64,000 bases of DNA, taken from assembly GCF_932526225.1 (NCBI RefSeq), contig NC_064048.1:4410437-4474436 (forward strand). The letters are read 5' to 3'. The notes under the pieces are model-generated. The model was not told the DNA's origin. It did no database searches and was given only the letters and a program-made list of their open reading frames with translations. The DNA comes from Nematostella vectensis (Eukaryota > Cnidaria > Anthozoa > Actiniaria > Edwardsiidae). Below, one piece after another: positions 14,501 to 26,500 of this stretch (position 1 is the first letter of the stretch; each line of letters starts with the position of its first letter). The translations under genes and the position numbers were made by a program.

Positions 14501-17500
14501 TTCGCTTAGTACTTTCAGATCGATAGTGACCATGATGATGACTTACCTCTGTACGAGTTGTACAATGCCCTGAGTGTTGAGGAAGAATGCATCTCTCTCT
14601 TCGCGCTTCGTCAGGGTAGAGGCGTGTGCATCTACCACATTGGCAATCTGCATGCAGACGAAAACTTTCCAATAAAAGAATGCCAAAATAAAAAAAAGCC
14701 AAGATAAACAAAATGCTAAAATTAACAGTGCCAACATAAACAAATAAAAAGTGCATTGTGTGATTTCTGCTGTCCTTAAATCCATTGTGGGATACCTGCA
14801 GTCTATCAGTGCATTGTGGGATACGTGCAGTCTATCAGTGCATTGTGGGATACCTGCAGTCTATAAGTGCATTGTGGGATACCTGCAGTCTATAAGTGCA
14901 TTCTGGAATACATGTAGCCTATCATTGCATTTCGGTTTACCTGCAGTCATCAATGAATTGTTGGATACCAGCAGTTGATCAATGAATTGTGGGATACCTG
15001 TAGTCTATCAGTGCATTTTGGGTAACATGCAGTCATTCAATGCATTTTGGGATACCTGCAGTCTATCAATGCATTGTGGGATACCTGCAGTCTATCAGTA
15101 CATTGTGGGATACCTGTAGTCTACAAGTGCATTGTGGGATACCTGCAGTCCATCGGTGCATTACGTCACCTGTTGGCTTGGAAACTGGCTGAGTAAGGAA
15201 GTGAGATTGCTGGCGTAATTGGCCAAATGGCGTTTGATAGCATCCTCCACACTGAGTGGAATACGACCGGCTATAGATGATATCATCTCCTGAGAAAGAC
15301 AAACAGTCATAAGAACAGTTTCACATGTAACTCTACACAGGTGGGTACAAAGGAGCAAGTTGTGAGATAGGTATGAAGAGCAACAGCACACAGTCGCTGA
15401 CTGTCATGTTAGACAGAGTAACAAGACAAGCACAGAGTTATTGGCTTCAATAAACCTTTTCGTGGATAAAATTACAATTCTTGGGAGGCCTGATTGATTT
15501 ACACCAGGGGCATGTGCGTTTCCTCTCCTCCAAAAGCAAGTAAACAATGGAACACCGAAGACAGCAGCATTTTTTAAAATTCATCTAATATTGAAGCCAG
15601 AACATGCCCATTTGAGCCTCTCTTTGCTGTAAAACCACAAGCCTCCCAAATATTGTATTTTAAACCACAAAAAAGGTTTATTTTACAAGTACGTAAAGTG
15701 GTGTGGTTGCTGTTGATGATTATGACGACGATTACAATGATGACGAGAATGCTTGTGATTACGATGATTGCTTTTTTTTCTGCAATGGTTTAACCCTTTC
15801 ACTCCTGGGTACTTTTGAGAAACATTGTACCGAAAACAGAATGAAAACAAGAACCTCCCCCCCCCCCCTATTTCAAGTCCAACACTACCAGTTAAGCTAA
15901 GCTACCGCTGACCCAAGACGGTATGCCTTGAAGTTTCCAACAATGCACTGCGGTGCCTTTTCTTTCTAGCGACGGTACTGCTACAGCCTGTTGCTTACAA
16001 CAGTTTTGCTTGTAATTTGCTTAAAAATTACAGCTTTTTCACATCTGGAGAGTGCCTTAGGACATCATAAAGTCTATTTGGGCATAATTAATGCTGTGCT
16101 GATGGATGTTTGCACGCTGAAGTTGATTCAATTGGATAATTCCTTGTCTGGGCTCCACCAAGTGAGAAAGGAATTTTCTGGCGAATGGCCTCATACTCTC
16201 CAATGTGGGCCATCTTTGCTACCCAACCTTATTCAAAAATTGTTTTCAGACTTATTCTGGGTTCCTTGGACCTGGAAATGTTTTGGTGACTTAAACAACT
16301 GTTATATCCTTATGCTCTAATGTTGATTATGGCTATTATTTGGATGCGGAATCATATTTTAAAGTACTGAATTTCTACTTTCTGCTTCGCTCACCTTGAG
16401 CTCAAGAAGCGGAAGGGCTGGATTGCGTAATGACTTGAGCAAAACATCTACATTCTCTTCAAGCCTTGGCGTAAGATAGGGCTCGTCCACACAGTACCCG
16501 TCCATCACATTCTGCAGGTTTTCTTTGGCAATTTGATAAACCTAAAAAAAGGGATCAGATTGTTTCCAAATAGGAACAATGCATATAAAAGAAATCCAGG
16601 GATAATGAGTTAATGACACTATTTTCCATAAAGCATTCAAATTTTAAGTGTCTTGGGGTTTTAAAAGGGTTACCCATTGTATCTGAATGATATCCAATCT
16701 CATAATTTCGTGTATGAATTTTGTTTTGACGAGCACACCCTGCTTGACATACTTGATGTAGCTTCATTCCTTTCTGTATGGAGTTCGTTTCAGAGACTGG
16801 GAAAGTACCGGTATAAAGTTGAGCCTGCAAAACACAGAGAGAGGGCAAACATATAAAAGACCATTAAAAATTCGAAAGGATACACAAACTTTTAATTGCA
16901 TTTGAAGGGTATCTGCTTCATGGCTTCAAGGCATTGCAATAAGACGATAGCCCCATATAAACGATAATGCTAACACTAACCATTACCCTGTGAATCTAGA
17001 TCACATTGTGCCCAGGCTAGATTTGTTAGCGATGTCCGATACTATTATGGAAGCTAAAATGTGAGCCAAGCCTACCAAAGGGGAAAACAAAGGGCGCCCA
17101 AACCTTAGAGAAATAAGGGTCCCAAAGATATACCTCGGTAAGGCACGGGGTTCCCAAGCCATACCAGGGGTGAAGCAAAAGGTTCCCAAGCCTTATAAGG
17201 AAAATGGCTCCCAAGCCTTTCCTGGGGTAATTCACAGGGCTCCCAAGCTTTACCTGAGGTAATGCACAGGCTTCCCAAGCGATACCTGAAGTAAAGCACA
17301 GGGATCACAAGTCTTACCTGAGGTAAAGCACAGGATTCCAAAGTCTTAACGGAGGTAAAGCACAGGGTTCCCGAGTCTTACCTGAGGTAAAGCACAGGGT
17401 TCCCAAGTCTTACCTGAGGTAAAGCACAGGGTTCCCAAGTCTTACCTGATGTAAAGCACAGGGCTCCCAAGTCTTACCTGAGTAACACGACTCGGATCAT

Positions 17501-20500
17501 CAAGCTCAAGAGTGGCCACCTTTGTCCCAGGATCCAAAACGGCCCCACCTCCTTTGACATAGTGCAGACTGTGGAGGCAAAACATTTTTATGAGAGAAAA
17601 AAGGACAATGCAATACTAAGGACATAGCATTACAATCTCGGTTAGGTAACTGCATCATCAAAATATATTTTTTTGTGAATTCTCTTTACTTGGCCACTTG
17701 AATTTTGGTACAGTGTCTAGGAGAAGATGCAAGTTGATCACATACCATCCACTTTCGGTGACAGTGAGAGGCATGACCATTTTCATCACCTACAAGTGCA
17801 AATGATGGCGATGAGATCTTCATCGACAAAACAATAAGTTTAAAAAACTTCAATCAATAAATGTAATATAAACACTACATAAAAAGACATTTAAATTATG
17901 CTGATAACAGCAACATCCGCAGCATTAGTAGCTTGCCACCAATGTCATCAATATCATATACATCACCATCACAATCATCGCCCATCACCACAAGCATCAT
18001 CATAGCCATAGCCATCGCCATCATCATCATCATCATTATCATCACTATTATTATGATCATTATTTTCATTGCCATCGCCATTGACTTCACCAACATCATC
18101 ATCACCATTATCACCATCATCATCATCATCATCATCACCATCATTATCACCACCATCATCATTACCATCACTATCATTATAATAATTATTGTCATTGCCA
18201 TCGCCGTTAACTTTACCATCATTATCATCACCATCACCATCACCATCACCACCATCATCACCATCATCATCACCACCATCATCATTATACTCACCATCAC
18301 CATCACCATCACCATCACCATCACCATCACCATCACCATCACCATCACCATCACCATCACCATCACCATCACCACCACCACCACCACCATCACCACCACC
18401 ACCACCATCACCATCACCATCACTATCACCATCACCATCATCATCACCACCATCATAATTATACTCACCATCACCATCATTATAATCATTATTGCCATTG
18501 CCATAGCCATTGACTTCACCATCATTATCATCGTCACCACCGCTATCATTTGTTACCTCTATTTCTGCATATGTTTCTCCCTGGAACACGTGACCTCCAT
18601 CCTCAACAAGGTAACCAATCAGCTTTCCAGCAGAAGGAGCTCTGTAAATATGGTATAAGCAAAAGGAGCTCTGTAAATATGGTATAAGCAAAAGATGTAG
18701 CAGAAGGAGCTCTGTGAATATGGTATAAGCAGAAGATGTAGCAGAAGGAGCTCTGTAAATATGGTATAAGCAGAAGATGTAGCATATTATGTGAAAATAT
18801 AAATTTTCTACGCCAGTTTTGTTCATTTCACAGTTGCTATTTTGTTGCGGGTATGGCTACTAGTGATTCCTCAAGCCAGGAAGGCATGTTTTTTCAACAT
18901 ACCTGAGCACCGTGGGGTCGTTTTGCTTCTGGAAGACCCATGTCATTCCTCCAATAGTCATGCGATAGCTGAAAAATGTAAATGTCAATGACATGTAAAG
19001 GTAAATGACAACAACAATGATATAAATGGAAATGATAGTGCTTGTGATGATGATGACTTACAAAGGTGCAACAAATTGTGAAAATGACTGAGAGTACTAT
19101 ACATAAATAAAAAATACATAAAAATGAATAAGACGAATTACTGTAGCGATTATGTCCAGGTATAACCATAGTCACTTCATAAAAGGGATCGCTCTGATCA
19201 GGGGGCAGATGGTGATGCTTCGATTCAAGCAGGTTTTGATTGGATAATAGTTATCATTGTGACATTTTAATTGGCTACTGACCTGTCAATCTGCTCTTTC
19301 ATGTATGACGTGTGGCAGTGGCCCTCAAAAGAAAGAAGCAACCCACCATCGCTCAATCTAGAAAAAAATAGCATAACGGTCACATCATCTGATAACCCAA
19401 TCAGAAAGCAGCACTGATGATTTAACTAATACTTAGCATACTAAATCTTTATGTGAGCAAAATTCAGTGGAGATCGATATTTTTAGCAAATAGCTATATA
19501 GCAGCGAAATGGTGCGTGTGAGAAATTCTCATTTACCAAATACTTTTGTTTGCCGATGGTTTCGCAAGGAGAAGATTTAAATTGATCATAGTACCTGTGA
19601 GTCTCTATTTCAACAAAGGAGCCGTTCATGAGCAAGAAGAATGAGTTGGGTCCAAGGCGGGTGGCTGTCAGACAATACTTGTAGCCTTCGTAGATGAGTT
19701 CAACATCTACTGAGTTACCAAGGCAATCTTCCGGGAGAATCTGACCTCTGTAGGGAAACATACAAATAGGCAAAGAAGCTATTGATCTGTATAAATGGTT
19801 TGTTAATTGCACATCTCCATTGAGACGATATCTGAGAGAATTTGCAGTGCTGTCTACAGGGAAACATACAGTAGCTATAGAACTGTATTGATCTGTTTAA
19901 AGAAAGCAAATCTCGCCGCCATTTTATACTCCCACTCGATTACGAGTCATACAAAGAATGCATTTCCATCCGCCCATTCCGGCGAGAAACTAAGATATTT
20001 TCAATGAAATATTGTCAATAACATAGCAGACTTCATTTGTAGATTGTTATTAGTTGTATTTCATTGATAAACAATAACAAAGGAGTGGTCGATCAACATT
20101 CTCGTTGTTATTGCACTACATCTTTTGAGTTACCAAAGACGATCTTCCGAGGGAATCTGTTGTCTGCAGGAAACATACAGCAATCCATAGAATGTGAATA
20201 GCACTAGCCAAGTTAAAAGTTACCTCTCAAGCGCATCCCTGTAGTTGGCGAATCTCTTTGTTATGGTAGCATCTGCTACATGGATCGCGCCGGCGATGAC
20301 CCCTAGGATAGGCTCTGGCTTCTCAGTCTGTTCACGCTCTGCTATTAATGAGTCCAGCCAGTTTGTGCTGAACCTGTTGCTCTTGAATGAATCTTTCTCT
20401 AAAAGTTTGATCAAGTATTCCACGGTGGTGCGGAAGTCGCCACGGATGGAGATTTCTTTAAGGGCTAGAACGATATTTCTGGTGAAGGAAAAGATAGCAA

Positions 20501-23500
20501 ATAATTTCAAACAACGCTCCAGTGTGTCGCACATCAAGCTCGGTCTGACTGAAGCTAGCCTACTAATTCTGATCATTTAAATGGCACTTATCAGTTCATC
20601 AGTGACATACAAGGGACAGACTTATTATAAGACTGTCTCGTCTCATTTGCTGTATTACTTTTACATCCTCTTTCTTTCCTTTTTCTCACTATAAACAGCT
20701 AATGAATGGGTACATTCATATTTGACTCTTCTTCTCACAATCTCTCACTTTGTCACCTCACGTCCACATGGCCATCTAATGCTGATGACTGATCCTGACA
20801 TTCTTTCTTGACTTACCTTCTAGCCTCTTATCTATCTTTTCCTCGTTACTGATCATGACATTCTTCCCTGACTTATCTTTTAGCCCCCTATCTATCTTCT
20901 CCCCGTTACTTATCATGACATTCTTCCCTAACTTACCTTCTAGCCTCCTATCAATCTTCTCAACGTGACTGACTATGAAATTCTTCCCTGACTTACCTAC
21001 TAGCCTCCTACCTATCTTCTCCCCATGACTGATCATGACATTATTCCCTGACTTACCTTCTAGCCTCCTATCTATCTTCTCCACGTAACTGACCATGAAA
21101 TTCTCCAGACCTACCATCTAGCCTCCTATCTATCTTCTCCACGTAACTGATCATGACATTATTCCCTGACTTACCTTCTAGCATCCTATCTATCTTCTCC
21201 ACGTAACTGATCATGAAATTCTCCCCTGACTTACCTTCAAGCATCCTCTCTATCTTCTCCACGTAACTGATCATGACATTCTTCCCTGACTTACCTTCTA
21301 GCATCCTCTCTATCCTCTCCCCATGCAAAAAGGTGACCAAATTGTGAGTCGGCATACTCATGCAAGCCTCCAGATGCCGCCACGCTAAAGTACCCCCACA
21401 CGTCTTTCATGCTTCTGAAATTCAGCTCTTGCACCGTGCCACTGCTCGGTTTAAACCCCTAGTAAAACGAGTCTATGTGTGCCTTCAAACTCGTTAAATA
21501 AATCCTCAAGGACATGTGAACTGCATAAAGCAGTTCGTATCTAAACACTGATGTGAAAGTCAGTCGCACAAGAAATGCATCAGATATTCATTAGTGCTAT
21601 GCTGTTGTTTTGTGTGATCGAAGATGCAGGGAACAGTTGTTTTGGCAACACTTTGCCAAATGTCTCTTAGTTAACCAAATGATGAATAGCTGCCCGCAAT
21701 CTGTTTGAACCCAGACCGAGCAATGTTGTCCATGTAGTGTTTTTTTAAGGGGGGAGGGGGTTGGATTACTGAATACCATTCATCGTAAAGAGTGATATCG
21801 GAAATCTAGAATTTAAAAGTGTTCACAACAAACACAATTAAAAAAAAAAACATTTTTTGAGTAACGCGTTACATTTTTTGTAACGCTTGCTTAACGGGAA
21901 GCCCCTGAACCCAAAACGGCAAGCTCACGTTCACGTAACAGAAAGCTTGTTCTTGCTAAACAGCAAACTAACGCTCGCATAACAGAGGCCTCGTGCTCGC
22001 GTAACGAATGAAAATGGTATGCTAAAGAAGCCAAGTCTGGTTTTCGTGTGAACCGTCACAAATAGCCCTTTCAATTTCTTTGTAAACAAGGAAAAAGTAT
22101 CTTTCTGTCTTTTTAGACTTGTTTACGTTAAAAATGTGTATATCTTATGTTATGCTACACCGTCATACTGTAACCATGACACATGGCTCAGCCATGCAAG
22201 CACCTCCTGCAATACGTACAAAAAAACTCTTACCTCATCAGGGTTTTCTGCTGTGATTCTGGTAGCAATCACATGACCTTTAGGCTTCTTGTATGGTGGA
22301 GGCCTAAGATAAAAACACCAACGGTTAAGTAGAACCTCCTCATCTTTCTACAGCCTCGGCCGAGATGTCTCGCACAACAGTTTGCCACACCTACTTATTG
22401 CAAAAAACATTAAAACGGCCATCCTAACAAATAAAATACACAGGCGTTATAAAGGACCATACTAAGGAGCATTCTCATCATCTGCACATCTTGTACGAAT
22501 ATATTATACTGTAGGTATTAATTGTTGGTGTATCTGAATATTATCAAAATGCAGTTTATTACTAGAACTCACGGCTCAAACACGATGTTATCACTTCCAT
22601 ATGCTGACTTGCCATACAGCACTCGGATATCCTTGATTCGATGAAGAGGAACTCCCATAGCAACCTGACAATATAGATTGTAATCATGACTACCACCATC
22701 ACCATATCCATTAGAATTGCCATCAGAACCACCACTAGGATCGTCCACACGAACACTAGGGACAATGCAACTTAGGGGATTCTAGGGGATTTTATTTGGC
22801 CCCTAGTGTTCATGAATGATGAATGTTGTAAAGAAATCTTGCCAGCAAAGTACCACGTATGAGAGAGTATTCATTTCTATAGGCTGATCGGTGTGTCTAG
22901 CTAAAGTTTTTCATCTCATTATGAACGCCTATACCTGAAGTTGAGCAGCTGGAAGGTTAACATCGGCAATAAACTCTGTACATGGGTGCTCCACCTGCAA
23001 ATACAAATAACAAATTATTGGGAGGATTGTCTAATGTACGCACAAAACCAGCCAGGTTGAGAGCAATGCAATCTTAGAAAAAACATTCACCTGAAGTATT
23101 GGACAATTTTTAGACTCATAGTATTAGCCTACGTTCCAGGAAGAAGAAAAACAATGAAGATTTGGTTGGGTTCAGGATGAAGCAAAACAGTATTCACAGT
23201 CTTAGGTTGAATTCCAGGGAGATAAAGCAACACTAACCTGGAATCTATGTAGGGTAAGTGCCAGGAATCACAACCTGGAGTCTCGGGTTAAGTTACAGGA
23301 AAAATAAAAACAGCACTCAACTACAGTCTTGAGTTGAGTTCCAGGAAAAATAAGCAACACTAACCTGGAGTCTGGGGTTGAGTTCCAGGAAGAAGTACTT
23401 GTCATCATCAGGATTATAGAGGTACTCTACTGTACCAGCACTCACGTAACCTACTACCTTCGCAAGATTAATAGCATCCTACAGAAGATACAGATACAGA

Positions 23501-26500
23501 GTTATTATTACCTTGCACTGATTATGCTAAAAGTTAGTTTCCATTTTGTCATCTTTATCTGCTTCTTTTCATTTTTTATCATCATCACCACTCCAGATCA
23601 TATCTTCGCGATCATCATCACAACAAACATAATTCTTCATCATTGAGTCTCTTATTTCAATGTACCTCCTCCATCTTGCGAAGGGTCTCAGGTTTGGCAA
23701 CAGCTGCTGGAGCTTCCTCAATGATCTTCTGATGCCTTCTCTGAACGGAGCAGTCTCTCCCAAAAAGAGACACTGCATTTCCATACTCATCAACAAGGAG
23801 TTGCACCTCAAGGTGACGAGAACTACAGAGAACAAGATTGTGGTTTGAAATTGCCACATTAAGGGGATACGAATTATATACTCTTACAAGCTGTAACTCA
23901 ATACAAGCTGTACGTTTACTCGACAATGAGATTGGATAGGGTAAACCAACTTTAACTGGTGTTACATCCAGTTTACTACAATAATTGGTTTCTTTCATTT
24001 GTTCTAGATGGGTTAAAACAACACAAAAACATTTGTTGTCTTGTTTTACACACTCTGTGTAAACAGTTGCACTCACACAAGTAATTAGATGGTCCTAACT
24101 TTTAAAATGAATAATTTTGGTTATATTGCCATAAAATTTGTTCGTTGAAAAAGCTGGGCAATGGCTGATCAATAATGCTGTAGTCTTACGACAAAAATCA
24201 AACTGAAAGATAAAGTGCAGCAAAAAAACTTTCTTTCCAGTTAAAATTTTGTTGCGATTGGTATGTCCTTTTGTACTCAACTGTTCGGCGACTTTCATGA
24301 TAAAGATAGGTGAGCTTGGGACTTCAATCTGCACCTGGAAATGAAAACAATTTAATTGTTAACAACACAAATTGTGTAGTAGTCGGAATAATGACAAGAA
24401 TTCACCACACTAACTAAAACACTATCATTATGATTGCCACTACTGTATTACAGTTTCCTTTCTTATCCTTCGTCCTTGATAAAAGGGAGAGCTATGAGTC
24501 TTACACAATATTATTATTTCAAAGTTGATGCATGCAAAAATGGGCTGCTTACAGGAATACAATCAAAATTGTAGTCATGACTGACATACCAGGCCTGTGG
24601 CCAGGATTTTGAGCAGGGGGGGTCATTTCCCATAAGCGGACCCTTTCTCTTACTGTAGGTACAGTAGCTCGCTCTTTCCTCGTAGTTGTACTTAATTATC
24701 CTTAATAATAGCGGACCTTCCAGTCAAGTGGGGAGGTTCTTCCGAACCCTCCTGGCTATAGGCCTGGATACGCTATCTTAAAAAGAGTTTTTAGCATATT
24801 TAGTTCTGCAGTAACACACCTGTAATGAACAATCTTTCTAGATCCTTACACTGTGGCACCTAGTGTCTAGATCCTGGCCATCTTTATGTATTCAGACTTT
24901 CAATTTTAAAAAGTAACAGTTTTTTACTTGTACCTGTCTGAAGAAGTTTGTGAACTCGTCATCATTGTTCGCTTTTCTTATTCCTTTCCCACCGCCACCT
25001 TCTGATGCTTTTATCATTACTGGATAACCAATAGATCTGGCGATCTAGAAAAGAGAATGACTCTTGTAGATGTGATTCATGCTAATGGGGGGAATTAGTA
25101 GGTACAGTTGGCAGAGCGTCCCTCTGTAGTGCCTGTGCCTCTCACCACTGAACTCTGGGTTTGATTCGGGTTCCAACGTGAGCTCAGTTAGTTCTTTCTT
25201 TCCTTTGGACTTTTGGTTAAAAGCGGGTATTTGGCACCTGGGGAGAAGGGGGACATGAAAGGGGAATAATGGTTGTGATACGGGTAGAGGTTGGTGGCAG
25301 GGGTGAGGACAGGAGGGTAATTATGGGGATAATGCTACAGTAAGTGGAGTTCGACTATGAGCTCCAGCATGTACCTCTTATCAGCCCCTTTTTGTTTTCC
25401 AGTATCCCTATCCCCTTCTTAAATCCCTATACACCAGGGTAAGAACACCTGAATTGCCATCCTGAATCCCCCTGATAGTCCAACTTCACTTACTGTAGCA
25501 TTATCCCCATAATTACCCTCCCGTCCTCACCCCTGCCACCAACCTCTACCCGTATCACAACCATTATCCCCCTTTTATGCCCGCCTTCTCCCCAGGTGCA
25601 GTGGTACGAATACCAGCTTTCAACCAAAAGACGGGTTTTGGTTTATCTCTGGGTTTTCTAAATTGTATTCCTCCATAAAGACCATCAATTTCAATCTACT
25701 GTAAGCTGTGTTCCGTGGTCACACCTGAGTCATATAGCAGATGTCTGATGCGCCTTTTATGCCTTCAACTTGACAACATAGTATCTGCACTCTCATCTTC
25801 GGTTACAGTAAGATCATACAGTATGATCTGACTAGTATTCTAATCAGGTTCTTAAACAGTACCTTTAGTCCATCAGTGACCTCATTCATGGATGCCTGGT
25901 CATACAATTCATCAGGGACAGTAAGCATCCCTCCCTGCTCAAGTACTTCCGTATGGTTTTCTATCACCAGACCTAAATAAAGGTACAAAAACAACACAAT
26001 CAGTCAATGTTGTTTACAAGGTACCCTCGAGTTTGGAGGAGGGGGGGATTGTACTTCTCTTAATATTTTATCATTTTTTATCCCAGCCTTCCCCTTTAGC
26101 AATTGGAGGCCCTGTTAAACTCATAAAAAAATTTGGTTTGAATCATGAGAAATTATAGTCAAAGTGTCCAAGGGTACAAGCATATGATGAGGCCATTTTC
26201 AGGGACTGTGCAATGAAAGGGGAGTGGGGGGAGCAGGGGCGTTCCCAGGATTGGCTGAGTGGGGGTGCGCAGGCATAGTTAACATAAGGAAAAAGCATAG
26301 TATTTGAAGATTCCTTAATAAGAAATGACACTGCGCACCCCAGTGTTCACGCCTGGGGGGAGTGTTGGTGACTGGGTGGGGGCTCATGGGATTTGGCCCA
26401 TCCCACTTCATGACAGACTTTACATTCGTTTTATTCCAGCCAGCACAACCCTACCCCTATAAACTGATACATTTTCAGTTCTAAGACCTCCCTAATCTCC

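Larger units (their letters stand above)
2531..16824 (-). other. ACC central region exons
   Basis: Fourteen exons encode the ACC central region, which is scaffold and regulatory in eukaryotic enzymes and has no separate catalytic activity. Recognisable blocks are [17 protein letters not shown] plus [112 protein letters not shown] and [13 protein letters not shown]. The stretch between the SHPNR block and the [10 protein letters not shown] block is clearly shorter than in the human enzyme. The last exon in the window (2590-2531) encodes [20 protein letters not shown]. The next exon and the carboxyltransferase domain lie beyond position 1. Confidence 0.93.
17478..18968 (-). other. ACC biotin carrier (biotinyl) domain exons
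   Basis: Exons 18968-18903, 18641-18557, 17789-17746 and 17568-17478 encode the swinging biotin domain. The 44-base exon 17789-17746 reads [14 protein letters not shown]. Its lysine, about residue 715 here, is the biotin attachment site by the universal MKM rule. The preceding exon ends with QGETYAEIE, and the following one gives the hairpin [20 protein letters not shown]. The intron between the first two of the biotin exons holds a CAT/ACC microsatellite, and the intron in front of 18641 holds repeats that copy its 3' splice site. Confidence 0.93.

Noticed and set aside
17896-18826. Frames of poly-Ile/Thr, poly-Met/Val, Ser-Pro and Asp/Gly type
   Set aside because: Low-complexity translations of a CAT/CACCAT microsatellite lying in an ACC intron.
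20776-21361. Minus-strand frame with 20-residue repeats ([18 protein letters not shown])
   Set aside because: It is the 60-bp donor minisatellite read in a frame different from that of the ACC exon. The ACC frame stops at once after the donor.
25090-25180. A tRNA gene
   Set aside because: Only A- and B-box-like motifs are seen. No acceptor stem or clover-leaf could be drawn.
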